NCBI RefSeq assembly: GCF_030866785.1
Contig: NZ_CP133018.1
Location: forward strand, 3,782,001 to 3,846,000
Direction of reading: 5' to 3'
Origin: Agromyces protaetiae
GTDB lineage: Bacteria > Actinomycetota > Actinomycetes > Actinomycetales > Microbacteriaceae
Length of the DNA: 64,000 bases
A model generated the notes under the pieces. That model searched no databases. It saw only the letters and a list, made by a program, of their open reading frames with translations, and was not told where the DNA came from. Within the stretch, counting starts at the first letter, position 1; the number at the start of each line of letters is the position of its first letter. This document shows, one piece after another, positions 33,501 to 42,372 of the stretch. Position numbers and translations under genes: made by a program.

Positions 33501-34888
33501 AGGATGCCGTTCTCGTCGCGCGTGTACGTCCAGTCGTCGCCCGGTCGGACACCGCGGTTGTAGGGCCAATCCGGGTAGTAGTCCTGGGTGTTGACGTAGA
33601 GGTGCTGCCCGTACTTGTCGAAGAAGGTGTCCTCGACGTTGAAGGCGTCGCCGCCCGGGTGCTGAGTGCCGAACGGCGGCTTCTGCGAGGCGGTCTGGAG
33701 TCCGGCTCCGTTGACGAGCGCCTGGGTCGGGGATGCCTCGTCGCCCAGTCCGTACAGCGTGCCGGCTGCACCACCGCGGAAGTCACCCGTTCGCTGGGCG
33801 AAGTCCACCGCAACGGCCTCGGTCTGACGCTGGGTCACCGTCACGCTGGCCGTGAGCGGTGTCGCCCAGCCGGCCACGGTGCCTTCGACGGTGAACTCGG
33901 CCCCCGGCGTCGCGTACTGCGCCGGGCTCACGTGCGCCCAGTCGATGGCTGCCGTGCTCTCGAGGCCGCTCTCGTAGGTCACGCCGACCGTGGCCGGCAG
34001 GATGGGCGGCGCTCCCGCATCCGTGGTGAGGTTCCATGCCCCCTGTGCGAGCGAGGCGATCGCACCCGCCTGGTCGGTGAAGAGCGTGGAGACCTGCTCA
34101 CCCGAGAGGGCGCTCGTGTAGATCGCGAAATCGTCGAACTCCCCGCCGAACAACGCGGCCCATTGGGGTGCCCACGGGACGCGCCCGATGAGCCCCGACC
34201 GGGTGCTCTCGTCGGCGGCGAGCAGCTCGAAGTCCACCTCGACCGCCTCGGAACGGACCAGTTGCCCGTTCAGGTAGTACGACAGGGTCGAGCCGTCGAC
34301 GACCGAGGCGATGTGATTCCACGCGTCGGCGCGCAACGGCGCCGACGCCGAGGCCTTGACCTCGGTACCGGAGTTCGCGACGGCCCGAGACATGTTGCCC
34401 TCGTTCGGCGTGAAGTACGTGCCCCAGTTGTTCGACGGGAGCGCATCGCTGCCGATGATGTACGCGTAGGGCACCTGGCCCGCGTTGCGGCCGTCCCACT
34501 TGACCCAGGTCGCGACGGTCATCGCGTCCACCTCGTCGAACAGCCCGGCGGGCACCTCGAGGTAGGGCGCGCTGGCCTGGGGCGTTCCCTGCGCGCCGCC
34601 CGGGAAGACGCCGGACTGGCCGGCGCCTTCCGTCGGCCCGTTTCCCCGCTGGAGCGAGTCCGAGTTCCGCACGCGCGCGTCGAACGCTTCGCCGAGCGCC
34701 CCCTCGTTCTGGATCGTCGAGGGGCCGTCCTCCCCATCGAAGGTGTACAGGATCGCGGGTTCGGGAGCGGGCTCAGCCGCCGCGGCCGTCGCGCCGACGA
34801 CGGTCATCCCGCCGACCATTGGCACGGCCGCGCAGGCGGCGAGGAACGTGCGCCATGGGCGTCTCGCTCTGTTGGGTTGCGAACTCAT
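30554..34888 (-). CDS. Large secreted, sortase-anchored glycoside hydrolase (LamG, GH-A-like barrel, CBM, FN3, LANTG)
   Basis: 1444 aa. Order: signal peptide (1-40), LamG/concanavalin-like domain (about 55-265), spacer, a clan GH-A-like barrel (about 370-720) with candidate acid/base in KPFNELDLQW (Glu505) and nucleophile in INIMEWGAS (Glu629), carbohydrate-binding beta-sandwich domains (about 810-1250), FN3 (about 1257-1355), a Gly/Pro linker, and LANTG (1402-1406) before a membrane helix and MKKR tail. LAxTG is the signal for class E sortases of high-GC Gram-positives, so it should be covalently fixed to the wall. ATG 34888 has GAGAGAAG upstream. GH family is not assigned; a galactan or galactoside substrate is inferred from the operon with GH36. 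Confidence 0.8.
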   Translation of the reverse strand: MSSQPNRARRPWRTFLAACAAVPMVGGMTVVGATAAAAEPAPEPAILYTFDGEDGPSTIQNEGALGEAFDARVRNSDSLQRGNGPTEGAGQSGVFPGGAQGTPQASAPYLEVPAGLFDEVDAMTVATWVKWDGRNAGQVPYAYIIGSDALPSNNWGTYFTPNEGNMSRAVANSGTEVKASASAPLRADAWNHIASVVDGSTLSYYLNGQLVRSEAVEVDFELLAADESTRSGLIGRVPWAPQWAALFGGEFDDFAIYTSALSGEQVSTLFTDQAGAIASLAQGAWNLTTDAGAPPILPATVGVTYESGLESTAAIDWAHVSPAQYATPGAEFTVEGTVAGWATPLTASVTVTQRQTEAVAVDFAQRTGDFRGGAAGTLYGLGDEASPTQALVNGAGLQTASQKPPFGTQHPGGDAFNVEDTFFDKYGQHLYVNTQDYYPDWPYNRGVRPGDDWTYTRDENGILTGERVEGGNGVWDYLEVLEIVVDTIARDSDRAEDYVYKPFNELDLQWLRTDSLYNRYLIEGGQPDSFTPNGESDWVAAWNLIHEIYDRHGLGAPKIAGPGDSVWRGEGNIKRFLEMAIETDTVPDVYVWHELRGYQWMPTRAEAFRQYARDLGIAEADIPQINIMEWGASTDMSSPANILRWFSGFEAAKIYAQSAYWTASGTMSDNQAKVNAANGGWWLYKWYSDLLGAETARVTANQEKAIAAIDEGNARAQVILGGITAGRDGELQVSGLPAGTFGSAVDVEIRENVVNGTDGVAVTPRLVAAYDSAEVEDGSLTVRVPSSATSSAFQVIITPASDRDVAAGLTAQSTRLVAEAEHTRLTDAYVRNSPGGYRASNDGDVAGFSTAASRADWDVAVDEAGLYRFTVLGATPGRAAQHAVFLNDEYADTVQYGVNAVRPPNVRTVARGTAEITLQLEAGEHTLSLRTSVDGATPLPGAAEDGGVTLDRFELLRVGDDVSTERTEYPASTFRLIDGAVLDSGAVVVEAGQRADLYVSSYESGYYDIVADWEGSDLELHVDGRLATVFSGGSESEARVHLPEGITEIELRSTGGAHVAALSTTRAVEGDQHIIRIEAEDGELVSLNGTAEVSGFGDALTNGGGTGYVTGLGITDADPENEGTMTVPRLDGFDAAGSYNAIVHFSNDDIEGTHDYNPQVVDLGLQATEEGAGDGLVGRSTFRYTYTATNFWEAIMPLELSTDGGALTFGNTRPTIVIDERGGMYEQVVLEGYAIAPDVDWIAFAPLVLTTDGSDVSVPDAPAAPEATVDGSTVEVSWTAPADNGSAISSYSVELWPADAVGVGEPARVLTVSEGLGAEMSARLDDVPAGVWVARVLATNGVGVSPASAPSAPFEVVGSGGPGEPGGPGEPGGPGQPGPGEPGTPGQPGGPGGQDGGGDGWLANTGVTVPIGLLLALGLAAAGVGLALRMKKRGAGDPAADDMQ

Positions 34889-34980
34889 CTTCTCTCTTCC
34901 TCTTCTTCGAGTGGATTGAGGCCTGGTTCGGGCAGCAGGCATTGACGCAGCGCCGCTCCTTCAGACACTGCGCGGGTGGT

Positions 34981-35010
34981 CCAGGCGCCGCGAGTCGTCG
35001 CGGCGCCTGG
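34981..35010 (-). terminator. Hairpin after the alpha-galactoside binding-protein gene
   Basis: Perfect 13-bp stem CCAGGCGCCGCGA/TCGCGGCGCCTGG, 4-nt loop, 5 bp past the stop. It lies between the transporter genes and the wall-anchored hydrolase and may partly end or stabilise the transporter message. Confidence 0.7.
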
Positions 35011-35015
35011 CGCGC

Positions 35016-36380
35016 TTACTGGAACAGTGCGTTGACCTGCTCGTTGGCGTCGGTCAACGTCGAGGCGTCACCGTTGCCCTGCAGGAACTGCTCGACCGCA
35101 GCCGAGATGGTGTCGTTGACCACTGACCACTGGTCCGCGATCGGCAGGAGCGCCGTGGTGCCCTCATCGACCTGCACCGTGAAGCCCGAGACATCCCAGC
35201 CCTTCTCGGCGAAGGCTTCGGTCGCCTTCTCGGTCGAGGTCTTGATCGCCGGGAAGACGACCGCGGACTCTGCGATGACGTCCTGGCAGGCGGCCGAGCC
35301 GAGGTACTTGACCCATTCCCAGGCCTCGTCCGGCTGGTCGGTTCCCGCCCAGATCCCGTCGGAGAGGCCGTTGAAGACGCTCGCCCGCTCACCGCTCGGG
35401 CCGACCGGCGTCGGCGCGACGAGCGTGGGCACATCGGACTGACCGAGGTACGAGCCGTTCATCCAGCTGCCGTCCGTGACGGTCGCGTACCGGCCGGCGA
35501 GGTAGCCGTTCATCGGGTCCTGCTCGGAGAGGGCGATATCGACCGACGGCATGTAGCCCTTCTCCTGCAGCGACTTGTACCAGGTGAGGGTCTCGACGAA
35601 CTCGTCGGCGCCGAAGTTCCATTCCGTGGTCCACGGGGTGGTGTCGCCGTAGTACCAGGAGTTGCTGAGTGCGAACGGCGACCAGGTCTGCTGGCCGGTC
35701 GCGTTCAGGCCGTTGCCCGAGAGCGCCAGTCCGTAGACCGCGACGTTGTTCGCGTCGAAGCCCTCCTCGTTGCCCCGCACGCCGTTCCCGTCGACGGTGA
35801 GTGCCGCGATCGCGGCTTCGAAGGTGCCGCCGTCCGTGGTGTTCCACTCGAGTTCGGCGAGCTGTTCGGTGGTGAGGCCCGCCTCGGCGGCCATCTGCTC
35901 GTTGTAGAAGAGCGCGACGGTGTCGAAGTCCTTGGGCAGGCCGTAGCGCTCGCCCTCCTGGTCCTGCCAGAGGTCGGCGAGGCCGTCCTGGTAGATGTCG
36001 AGATCGATGCCGTCGGCCTCGATCCGATCGGAGATCCCGAGCAGCTGACCCTGGCCGACGAACTCGGGGTAGTACGAGAGGTGGTCGGCGAAGACGTCGG
36101 GGGCGGTCCCGGACGCGAATCCGGTGGTGAGGCCCTGCCAGTAGTCCGCCCAGCCGTACTGCTCGATCTTGACTGAGATGCCCGACTCCGCTTCGAAGTC
36201 GTCGGCGCACTGCTGGTAGGCCGGCTGCTGGTTGCTGTCCCAGAGCCAATACGTGATCGCCGCGTTCTCGGACTGCGCGCCCTCCGGGCTGCTGCAGCCT
36301 GCGAGGGCCATCGCGGAGGCCGTTGTGACTGCAGCCGCAGTGAGTGCGATGCGTCCGCGGCGGCGGGTGAGGTGCGTCAT
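35016..36380 (-). CDS. Sugar ABC transporter substrate-binding lipoprotein (alpha-galactoside locus)
   Basis: 454 aa, COG1653-type binding lipoprotein. Twin-arginine-like or ordinary signal with lipobox ALAGC; the mature part begins CSSPEGAQSENAAITYWLWD. ATG 36380 is selected; the frame continues 15 codons upstream without a better start. It is last in the GH36-permease-permease-binding protein series, so it probably captures raffinose-type alpha-galactosides or melibiose (inference). Confidence 0.88.
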   Translation of the reverse strand: MTHLTRRRGRIALTAAAVTTASAMALAGCSSPEGAQSENAAITYWLWDSNQQPAYQQCADDFEAESGISVKIEQYGWADYWQGLTTGFASGTAPDVFADHLSYYPEFVGQGQLLGISDRIEADGIDLDIYQDGLADLWQDQEGERYGLPKDFDTVALFYNEQMAAEAGLTTEQLAELEWNTTDGGTFEAAIAALTVDGNGVRGNEEGFDANNVAVYGLALSGNGLNATGQQTWSPFALSNSWYYGDTTPWTTEWNFGADEFVETLTWYKSLQEKGYMPSVDIALSEQDPMNGYLAGRYATVTDGSWMNGSYLGQSDVPTLVAPTPVGPSGERASVFNGLSDGIWAGTDQPDEAWEWVKYLGSAACQDVIAESAVVFPAIKTSTEKATEAFAEKGWDVSGFTVQVDEGTTALLPIADQWSVVNDTISAAVEQFLQGNGDASTLTDANEQVNALFQ

Positions 36381-36437
36381 TGCAGAACCTTTCAGTGGGG
36401 GGATGGGCTCGGTGCCGGTCGGCACGCGATCGACTCG

Positions 36438-37409
36438 CTACTTGATGCCCGAGTAGCCGAGGTTGTTGACGAGTTTCTTGCCGAACATGAGGAACAACAC
36501 GAGCACTGGGAGTGCCGCGATGAGGGTCGCGGCCATCAGACCCGCCCAGTCGGGTCCGGTCTGCGGGGTCTGCGACCGGAAGATGCCGAGTGCCACGGTG
36601 AGGACTCGGGAGTCTTCGCTCCGACCGACGAGGAGCGGCCAGAAGTACTCGCTCCACGCGGTGATGAACGTCAGGAGGGCCAGCGTCAGCATGGGCGTCC
36701 ACGACATCGGCAGGATGATGCGGAAGAAGATGCGCGCGTGGCCGGCGCCGTCGATCATGGCCGACTCTTCGACCTCGCGGCTGATACCGAGGAAGAACTG
36801 GCGCATGAAGAAGACCGCGAACGGGGTCATGAACAGGAACGGCAGGATGACTCCGAGGAGCGTGTTCAGCAGGCCGAGGTCCCGGATCAGGACGAAGTTC
36901 GGCAGCTGCACGAAGATCGGCGGGATCATCAGCGCTGTGAGGAAGAGGAAGAAGACCGCGTCCCGGCCACGCCACGTCAGCCGAGCGAAGGCGTACGCGG
37001 CCATCGAGCTGAAGAGCACCTGCCCGACGGTGATCGTGGTGGACACGATCAGGGAGTTCCGCAGGTAGAGCCAGAAGTTCAGCGCCGCCGTGGTGCCGCC
37101 GTCGGCCGCGATCTCCTCCGGAGTGGCCAGACCGAGCACGCGCCGGAATCCGCCCCAGCTGAATTCGACCGGGAGCAGATTCCCGGGCTGCAGGTACAAC
37201 GCGCTGTTGCTCGAGAGTGCGGTGCGGAGCATCCAGTAGAACGGGAAGAGCGTGACGATGAGCACGACGATCAGCGACGCCCAGGCCAGGATCCGACCCG
37301 CGGATGCGCGCGGCCGGCCTGCTCGGCGTTCCCTCGGCGTCGCGCGGCTCGGCGTCGCGCGGCTCGGCGACGCGACGTCGTCCTTGGGTGCGGGGGCAGT
37401 CGTGGTCAT
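36438..37409 (-). CDS. Sugar ABC transporter permease (MalG-type)
   Basis: 323 aa, six membrane helices, EAA loop EESAMIDGAGHARIFFRIIL. The N-terminus (Ala/Pro/Ser/Arg-rich, about 40 residues) has a nearly repeated SRATPSRATPRE stretch. ATG 37409 overlaps the previous permease stop (ATGA). Confidence 0.9.
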   Translation of the reverse strand: MTTTAPAPKDDVASPSRATPSRATPRERRAGRPRASAGRILAWASLIVVLIVTLFPFYWMLRTALSSNSALYLQPGNLLPVEFSWGGFRRVLGLATPEEIAADGGTTAALNFWLYLRNSLIVSTTITVGQVLFSSMAAYAFARLTWRGRDAVFFLFLTALMIPPIFVQLPNFVLIRDLGLLNTLLGVILPFLFMTPFAVFFMRQFFLGISREVEESAMIDGAGHARIFFRIILPMSWTPMLTLALLTFITAWSEYFWPLLVGRSEDSRVLTVALGIFRSQTPQTGPDWAGLMAATLIAALPVLVLFLMFGKKLVNNLGYSGIK

Positions 37410-38341
37410 GCGAGGTCCGATTTGTTGGAGCGCAGCAGCTTGAGCTGGGCGTAGGCGATGATCGCGAGGACGACGAGCAGGAACACCGAGATCGCGGATG
37501 CGTAGCCGAGGTCGAATCGCTCGAACGCCTGCTGGTAGATGTAGTAGTAGATGACTCGCGTGGAGTTGACCGGACCACCCTGGGTGGTGACGGCGACGGT
37601 GTCGAAGATCTGGAAGGATCCGACGACCGTGATGACCAGGACGAGGGCCATCACGGGCCTCAGCAGCGGAAGCGTGATGGTCCAGAACATGCGCCATTCG
37701 CTCGCGCCGTCGAGCGCCCCGGCTTCGTAGAGCTCCTTCGGGATGGTCTGCAGACCGGCGAACACGAGGAGAGCGGTGTAGCCGACGAAGCGCCAGACGT
37801 TGATGAGCGCGATGGTGGGGATCGCGGTCGCCGCGTCACCGAAGAATGCGACCCGGTCGATGCCGAGCCCGTCGATGATCACGTTCACGATGCCGGTCGA
37901 GTAGTCGAACATCCAGAACCACACGAGCGCGACGACCACGTTGGCGACCAGGTACGGCAGGAGGATGATGCCCCGGATGACGATGGACTGGGTGAGCCGG
38001 TGCATGAGGACGGCGATGCCGACGGCGAGGACGGTTTGCACCCCGATGTTGATCAGCACGTACTGGACGGTGACCCCGAGGGAGTTCCAGAACAGCGGAT
38101 CTGCGAACATCCGTTCGTAGTTCCCGGTGCCGATGAACTCACCACTGCCGATGAGGTTCTGGTCGGTGAAACTGAACCAGATTCCCCGGATGGTCGGGAT
38201 CAGGAAGAAGACGATGAACCCGATGGCCGCGGGGGCGATGAAGAACATCGCGGCCTTGAAGTCCGATCGCCCTTTTCGCGGACGCTGGTCGAGCCGGTCG
38301 ACCCGGCCGACCCGCTCCAGCCGGGCCGTACTGCTCGTCAT
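37406..38341 (-). CDS. Sugar ABC transporter permease (MalF-type)
   Basis: 311 aa with six helices; EAA loop YEAGALDGASEWRMFWTITL. ATG 38341 overlaps the stop of the alpha-galactosidase (ATGA), so uptake and hydrolysis genes are translationally coupled. As for the other two systems here, no ATPase is encoded nearby. Confidence 0.9.
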   Translation of the reverse strand: MTSSTARLERVGRVDRLDQRPRKGRSDFKAAMFFIAPAAIGFIVFFLIPTIRGIWFSFTDQNLIGSGEFIGTGNYERMFADPLFWNSLGVTVQYVLINIGVQTVLAVGIAVLMHRLTQSIVIRGIILLPYLVANVVVALVWFWMFDYSTGIVNVIIDGLGIDRVAFFGDAATAIPTIALINVWRFVGYTALLVFAGLQTIPKELYEAGALDGASEWRMFWTITLPLLRPVMALVLVITVVGSFQIFDTVAVTTQGGPVNSTRVIYYYIYQQAFERFDLGYASAISVFLLVVLAIIAYAQLKLLRSNKSDLA

Positions 38342-40563
38342 GACCCGCTTCCTTCCGCCAGGGTCTGGGGCTCGCGCTCGACCGCGATCCACGCAGCACG
38401 GTCGGGATGCAGCGCGGGGACGTCCAACCCGACGGTCGCGAGCGTTGCGCCGGTGAGGGTCACCGAGCCGTTCCGCCACCACTCGGGATAGATCTTCGGA
38501 TTGCCGGCGTCGCCGTCGGCCGGGCCGGCGGGCGTGACGACATAGCTCGCCTCCGGGCTGAGACCCGGCAGCAGGACCCGTCCGGCCGGCCAGGTGACGG
38601 GACGCTCCATGAACGCGATCGCGAAGAGCCCGGCGCTCTGGTCGGGCGCCACGACGCCGGTCAGCCACAGCGCACCCGCTTCGAGATCGCGGCGGATCAG
38701 GGTGCCGGTGTGGATGAGCGCCCGCTGCGCCTTATAGAACGACACCCAGTCGGCGAGCTCGAAGCGCTGCTCGGCGGTGGCTTCGGTGAGATCCCATTCG
38801 ACGCCGAAGTGGCCGAGCACGGCGGTGCCGCCGCGGAAGCTCAGCGGGAGCTTGCGGCCGGTCGTGTGCGACTTCTCCGCCCCGATGTGACTGCCGATGA
38901 GCTCCAGCGGGACGAGCTGCGAAGTCCAGCGCTGGATCTGCTGGCGCTCGTGCGCGTCGATGCAGTCTGAGGCCCAGACCCGGTCGGTGTGCTCGAGTAT
39001 CTCGAGGTCCACCCGGGCTCCGCCGGACGAGCACGACTCGATCTCGAGACCGGGGCACGCGGCGCGGATCTCGTCGAGCAGACGATAGGCAGCGAGCGTC
39101 TGCTCGTGCACCCCTGCACGCCCGGTGACGGTCGATCCGGCGTCGACGAGGTCCCGGTTGTGGTCCCACTTGATGAAGTCGATGCCGTACTCGGTGACGA
39201 GTGAGACGATGCTGCGCAGGACGTGCGCGTAGGCGTCGGGTTGCGCGATGTCCAAGACCTGCTGGTGACGGAACTCCACCGGCAGACGCCCCGGCACCTG
39301 GAGCAGCCACTCTGGATGGCTGCGTGCGAGGTCGGAGTCGAGATTCACCATCTCGGGCTCGAACCACAGCCCGAACTCCATGCCGAGCGCCTTGACATGG
39401 TCGACGAGCCTGCGGAACCGTCCATCGCCCCAGACCGCGTCTGAGATCGCCCAGTCACCGAGCCCGGCCGTGTCGTTGCGGCGGTCGCCGAACCATCCGT
39501 CATCGAGGACGAAGCGTTCGACGCCTACGGATGCGGCGAGATCCGCGAGTTCGAGGAGGCGGTCGAGGTCGTGATCGAAGTAGACGGCCTCCCAGACGTT
39601 CATCGTCACAGGTCGCGGGCTCCTCGGGTGCCCTGCCCGCGCGCGCAGGTGCCGGTGGAACCGGGCCGCGACGTCATCGAGCCCATCCCTGCCGTACGCA
39701 CCCCACAGATACGGGCTGGTGTAGCTTTCGCCCGGCCGCAGCACGACCTCACCGGGAAGCAGAAGCTCCCCACCGCCGATGAGTCGTTCGCCGGTGAAGA
39801 TCCGCTCGGCGACGGTGCGGTGGTTTCCGCTGAAGGCGACATGGACGCCCCACGCCTCGCCGGATCCGAAGTCGAGGCCGGTCGTGCCGGCGGTCAGGAG
39901 GGTTGCCGCGTCGGCACCGGTGCGGCCGTGGCGCCCTTCGCGGGTATAGGTTCCGACACGGAAGGTTCCACGCTGCGGCACCCGCTCCTTCGACCACCGG
40001 CCGGCCATGTCGAGGAGCTCGTCGGCTCGGGTCGGCACGGGCAGCATGAGCGTGAGCCCGTCTACGCGGTACGCGTCCGAACCCTCGTTGCGCACCGAGG
40101 CACGTGCGCGAACGAGGCCACTCGGGAGCATCTCGATCACCAGCGTGAGGCCGAGATCGGTGATGGCGTCGCGTGCTTCGACCTCGATGCCGCCGCCGTT
40201 CCACTCCTGGGTGACGGTCACCGCGGTCGTCCGGAAGCGCGGGGACCAGTCCCGTCCGTCACGGTGGCCCGAGATTCCCGGGGTGCCGGTCCATCCCGTC
40301 CACGCTTCCGGCAGGATCGCGGGGCTCGTGTCGACATCGATGCCATTCGCGGCATTCGGCCGCGTAGTCGCCTGGACCAGAGCCGCAAAGTCCGCCTCTG
40401 ACAGCTGACCGGTGTCCGGACCCCAGTGGAGCACTCGCGGAAGCCCGTCCTCGGGCAACGCGACGACGATGGAGCTTCCGGCTGCGGCGAGCCGAACGAT
40501 CGGCGACCAGGTGCGGGGGGATTCACTCGCGCCCGCTGGCTCGGCGACCGACATCGTTGACAC
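38338..40563 (-). CDS. Alpha-galactosidase, GH36
   Basis: 741 aa, normal length for bacterial GH36. It removes terminal alpha-1,6-galactose from melibiose and raffinose-type sugars. The N-terminal beta-sandwich is followed by a barrel with DDGWFGDRR, the nucleophile in FIKWDHNRDL (Asp467), the substrate loop ESCSSGGARVD and the acid/base in RVWASDCIDAHERQ (Asp533). No signal peptide, so it is cytosolic. GTG 40563 is chosen because AAAGGAG is 9 bp upstream; ATG 40554 is in frame. It is the first gene of the operon, downstream of a LacI gene. Confidence 0.95.
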   Translation of the reverse strand: MSTMSVAEPAGASESPRTWSPIVRLAAAGSSIVVALPEDGLPRVLHWGPDTGQLSEADFAALVQATTRPNAANGIDVDTSPAILPEAWTGWTGTPGISGHRDGRDWSPRFRTTAVTVTQEWNGGGIEVEARDAITDLGLTLVIEMLPSGLVRARASVRNEGSDAYRVDGLTLMLPVPTRADELLDMAGRWSKERVPQRGTFRVGTYTREGRHGRTGADAATLLTAGTTGLDFGSGEAWGVHVAFSGNHRTVAERIFTGERLIGGGELLLPGEVVLRPGESYTSPYLWGAYGRDGLDDVAARFHRHLRARAGHPRSPRPVTMNVWEAVYFDHDLDRLLELADLAASVGVERFVLDDGWFGDRRNDTAGLGDWAISDAVWGDGRFRRLVDHVKALGMEFGLWFEPEMVNLDSDLARSHPEWLLQVPGRLPVEFRHQQVLDIAQPDAYAHVLRSIVSLVTEYGIDFIKWDHNRDLVDAGSTVTGRAGVHEQTLAAYRLLDEIRAACPGLEIESCSSGGARVDLEILEHTDRVWASDCIDAHERQQIQRWTSQLVPLELIGSHIGAEKSHTTGRKLPLSFRGGTAVLGHFGVEWDLTEATAEQRFELADWVSFYKAQRALIHTGTLIRRDLEAGALWLTGVVAPDQSAGLFAIAFMERPVTWPAGRVLLPGLSPEASYVVTPAGPADGDAGNPKIYPEWWRNGSVTLTGATLATVGLDVPALHPDRAAWIAVEREPQTLAEGSGS

Positions 40564-40602
40564 GCTTCCGTACTCCTTTGTGCGCAGTTCGATACGTTCT
40601 GC

Positions 40603-40682
40603 AAACGTACGTCAGCGACGCTAACACGAGCTGCGCCAATCCTGCAAACGTAGGTCAAATTGTCATCAGGAAACGTAGGTCA
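40603..40682. promoter_or_regulatory. Three direct repeats in the GH36 operon promoter
   Basis: AAACGTACGTCA (40603-40614), AAACGTAGGTCA (40646-40657) and AAACGTAGGTCA (40671-40682) lie between the GH36 start and the LacI stop. The first contains the palindrome ACGTACGT. They are candidate operators for the adjacent LacI regulator. Confidence 0.55.
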
Positions 40683-40706
40683 CATCGCGAACGGCGCACT
40701 GCGGAA

Positions 40707-41720
40707 TCACAGCGACGGAGGCGCGGACGTACTCTCACGGATGCGCAACTCGGGCGCAACCAGCGAATCTTGGGGGGCCTCGTCGGTATTCACCCAACCG
40801 GTGAGAAGCTCGAAGGTGCGCCGTCCGAGGTCGATGAAGTCCTGACTCACGGTGCTGAGGGAAGGCGCCCACATCGCAGCGAACGGCTGATCGTCGAACC
40901 CCATCACGCTCACGTCTTCCGGAACCCGCACCCCGCGCTCATGAAGTGCGCGCATCACACCGATGGCGATTTCGTCGTTTCCGCAGAGGATCGCGGTCAC
41001 CCCGGCGAGATCGAGTGACAACCCCGCCTCATGACCCGACACCGGGTCGTAGTCGGCTTCGATCACCGGCGGAACCTCCGCACCCGCGTCCTCGAGCGCA
41101 CGTCGCCAGCCCCACTCACGGCCCGAATTCTCTCGAGTGGACGGAATGGCGACATGATGCACGGTTCTGTGCCCGAGCGAGAGAAGATACTCCGTCGCGG
41201 CCCTGCCACCCTCGTAGTCATCGAGGAACGCGTGAGGTCGCCCCGAGGAGTCGTCTCGCGCTCCAGCTGCCGCGACGACGGGAACCGTACGAGGCAAGGC
41301 CTCAAGCGTGGCCACCCCGACGGCATCGAACTCGATCACGATGGCGCCGGCGAGCGGCTGCGTGAGGACCTGGTTCACGCCACGGCGGATGTCATCGGGA
41401 GATTCGGATTCCACGACGGCGATCGTGACCGCATACCCGGCCGCCCGCGCGGCCTCCTCGATTCCTCGCAGCGTCGCCGCATACCCGTATCGCAGGGTGT
41501 TCCGGGCAAGCACGGCGACCGTGGACCGGCGCCCGCTCACCAGCACCTGCGCCGCCGCGTTCGGCCGGTATCCAAGTTCGTCGACCGCCGCGAGCACCCG
41601 CTCGCGCACGCGCGCGCTCACCGGGGTGCGGCCGGTCACCACCCGCGACGCAGTCGACAGGCTCACGTTCGCGAGCGCCGCGACATCGGCCAACACCGGC
41701 AGGCCACCAACTCGATCCAT
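40707..41720 (-). CDS. LacI-family regulator of the alpha-galactoside locus
   Basis: 337 aa. HTH PVLADVAALANVSLSTASRV, hinge YRPNAAAQVLVSG, ligand domain ending VPEDVSVMGFDDQPFAAMWA. It lies just upstream of, and in line with, the GH36 operon. ATG 41720 is preferred; ATG 41732 is an alternative. The palindrome AACGCGTT at 41733-41740 directly before the start may be an autoregulatory site. Confidence 0.9.
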   Translation of the reverse strand: MDRVGGLPVLADVAALANVSLSTASRVVTGRTPVSARVRERVLAAVDELGYRPNAAAQVLVSGRRSTVAVLARNTLRYGYAATLRGIEEAARAAGYAVTIAVVESESPDDIRRGVNQVLTQPLAGAIVIEFDAVGVATLEALPRTVPVVAAAGARDDSSGRPHAFLDDYEGGRAATEYLLSLGHRTVHHVAIPSTRENSGREWGWRRALEDAGAEVPPVIEADYDPVSGHEAGLSLDLAGVTAILCGNDEIAIGVMRALHERGVRVPEDVSVMGFDDQPFAAMWAPSLSTVSQDFIDLGRRTFELLTGWVNTDEAPQDSLVAPELRIRESTSAPPSL

Positions 41721-41814
41721 GTCATGGACCATAACGCGTTGCGCTACCGACACCCCATTCGGCCCGAGCGGAAGGGCGCCGAGTGATCGGTGTTCCACCA
41801 GCGGTATCAACGCC

Positions 41815-42372
41815 CTAGACGTCCGTGTCGACGAGCGTCCCTTCGGCGCGCAGATGGGCGACCGCATCGGCAGCAGTGAGCGCCATCGCGATGGCGCCGC
41901 TCTGACGAATCGGCCTGGGCGAGGCCGGGCGACCTTTGGAGCTGTTCGGTCGGGTGGTCGCGCCCAGCTCGACCCGCCCTGCCGGCCAGGCGTCTAGGCG
42001 AGTGACGTCCCCCTCGAGTGGACGTCGGCGAGGCGACGCCCGTCCTCTTCGAGCCAAAGCCGGGCAGCGCCCGGGACTGACGGATCGTGCCCGGTCATGC
42101 GCGCCCAGTTGCTCAGCGCCGCTCCGATGAACGCGATCTCGTCGGGTCCGGCACCCTTCTGCGGCCCGAACACGGTCGCTTCGCCCGTCGGACCGAGCGG
42201 TGGTGCGCTCACATCCGACAGGATCGTCACGCCCCCGGGCGGCTTCGCAACGAGGCCGGCCAGATCCGCATCGACTCCGTGAACGAGACCTCGAGCACCG
42301 TCTGGAATCGCCTCACCGTCTCGAGTACGCACCTTCGCGCCCTTGTGGGACTCCACATGCTCCGGCCGGCTC
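41815..42372 (-). pseudogene. Glycerate kinase internal fragment (decayed)
   Basis: The minus strand from about 42350 to 42060 reads HGVDADLAGLVAKPPGGVTI, LSDVSAPPLGPTGEATVFGP, QKGAGPDEIAFIGAALSNWA. The D-V-x-x-P-L-x-G-P...VFGPQKG signature is that of glycerate kinase. Both ends of the gene are missing: the N-terminal part before about 42370 belongs to a different gene, and the C-terminal part runs off-frame. This is a remnant, not a working enzyme. Confidence 0.7.

Noticed and set aside
31427..34945. Plus-strand open frame of 1172 codons
   Set aside because: It is antisense to the wall-anchored hydrolase; its Arg/Gly/Val-rich translation has no domain and is a codon-bias shadow.
35389..37578. 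Minus-strand open frame of 729 codons
   Set aside because: It overlaps the binding protein and permease in another frame; the translation is Arg/His/Pro noise.
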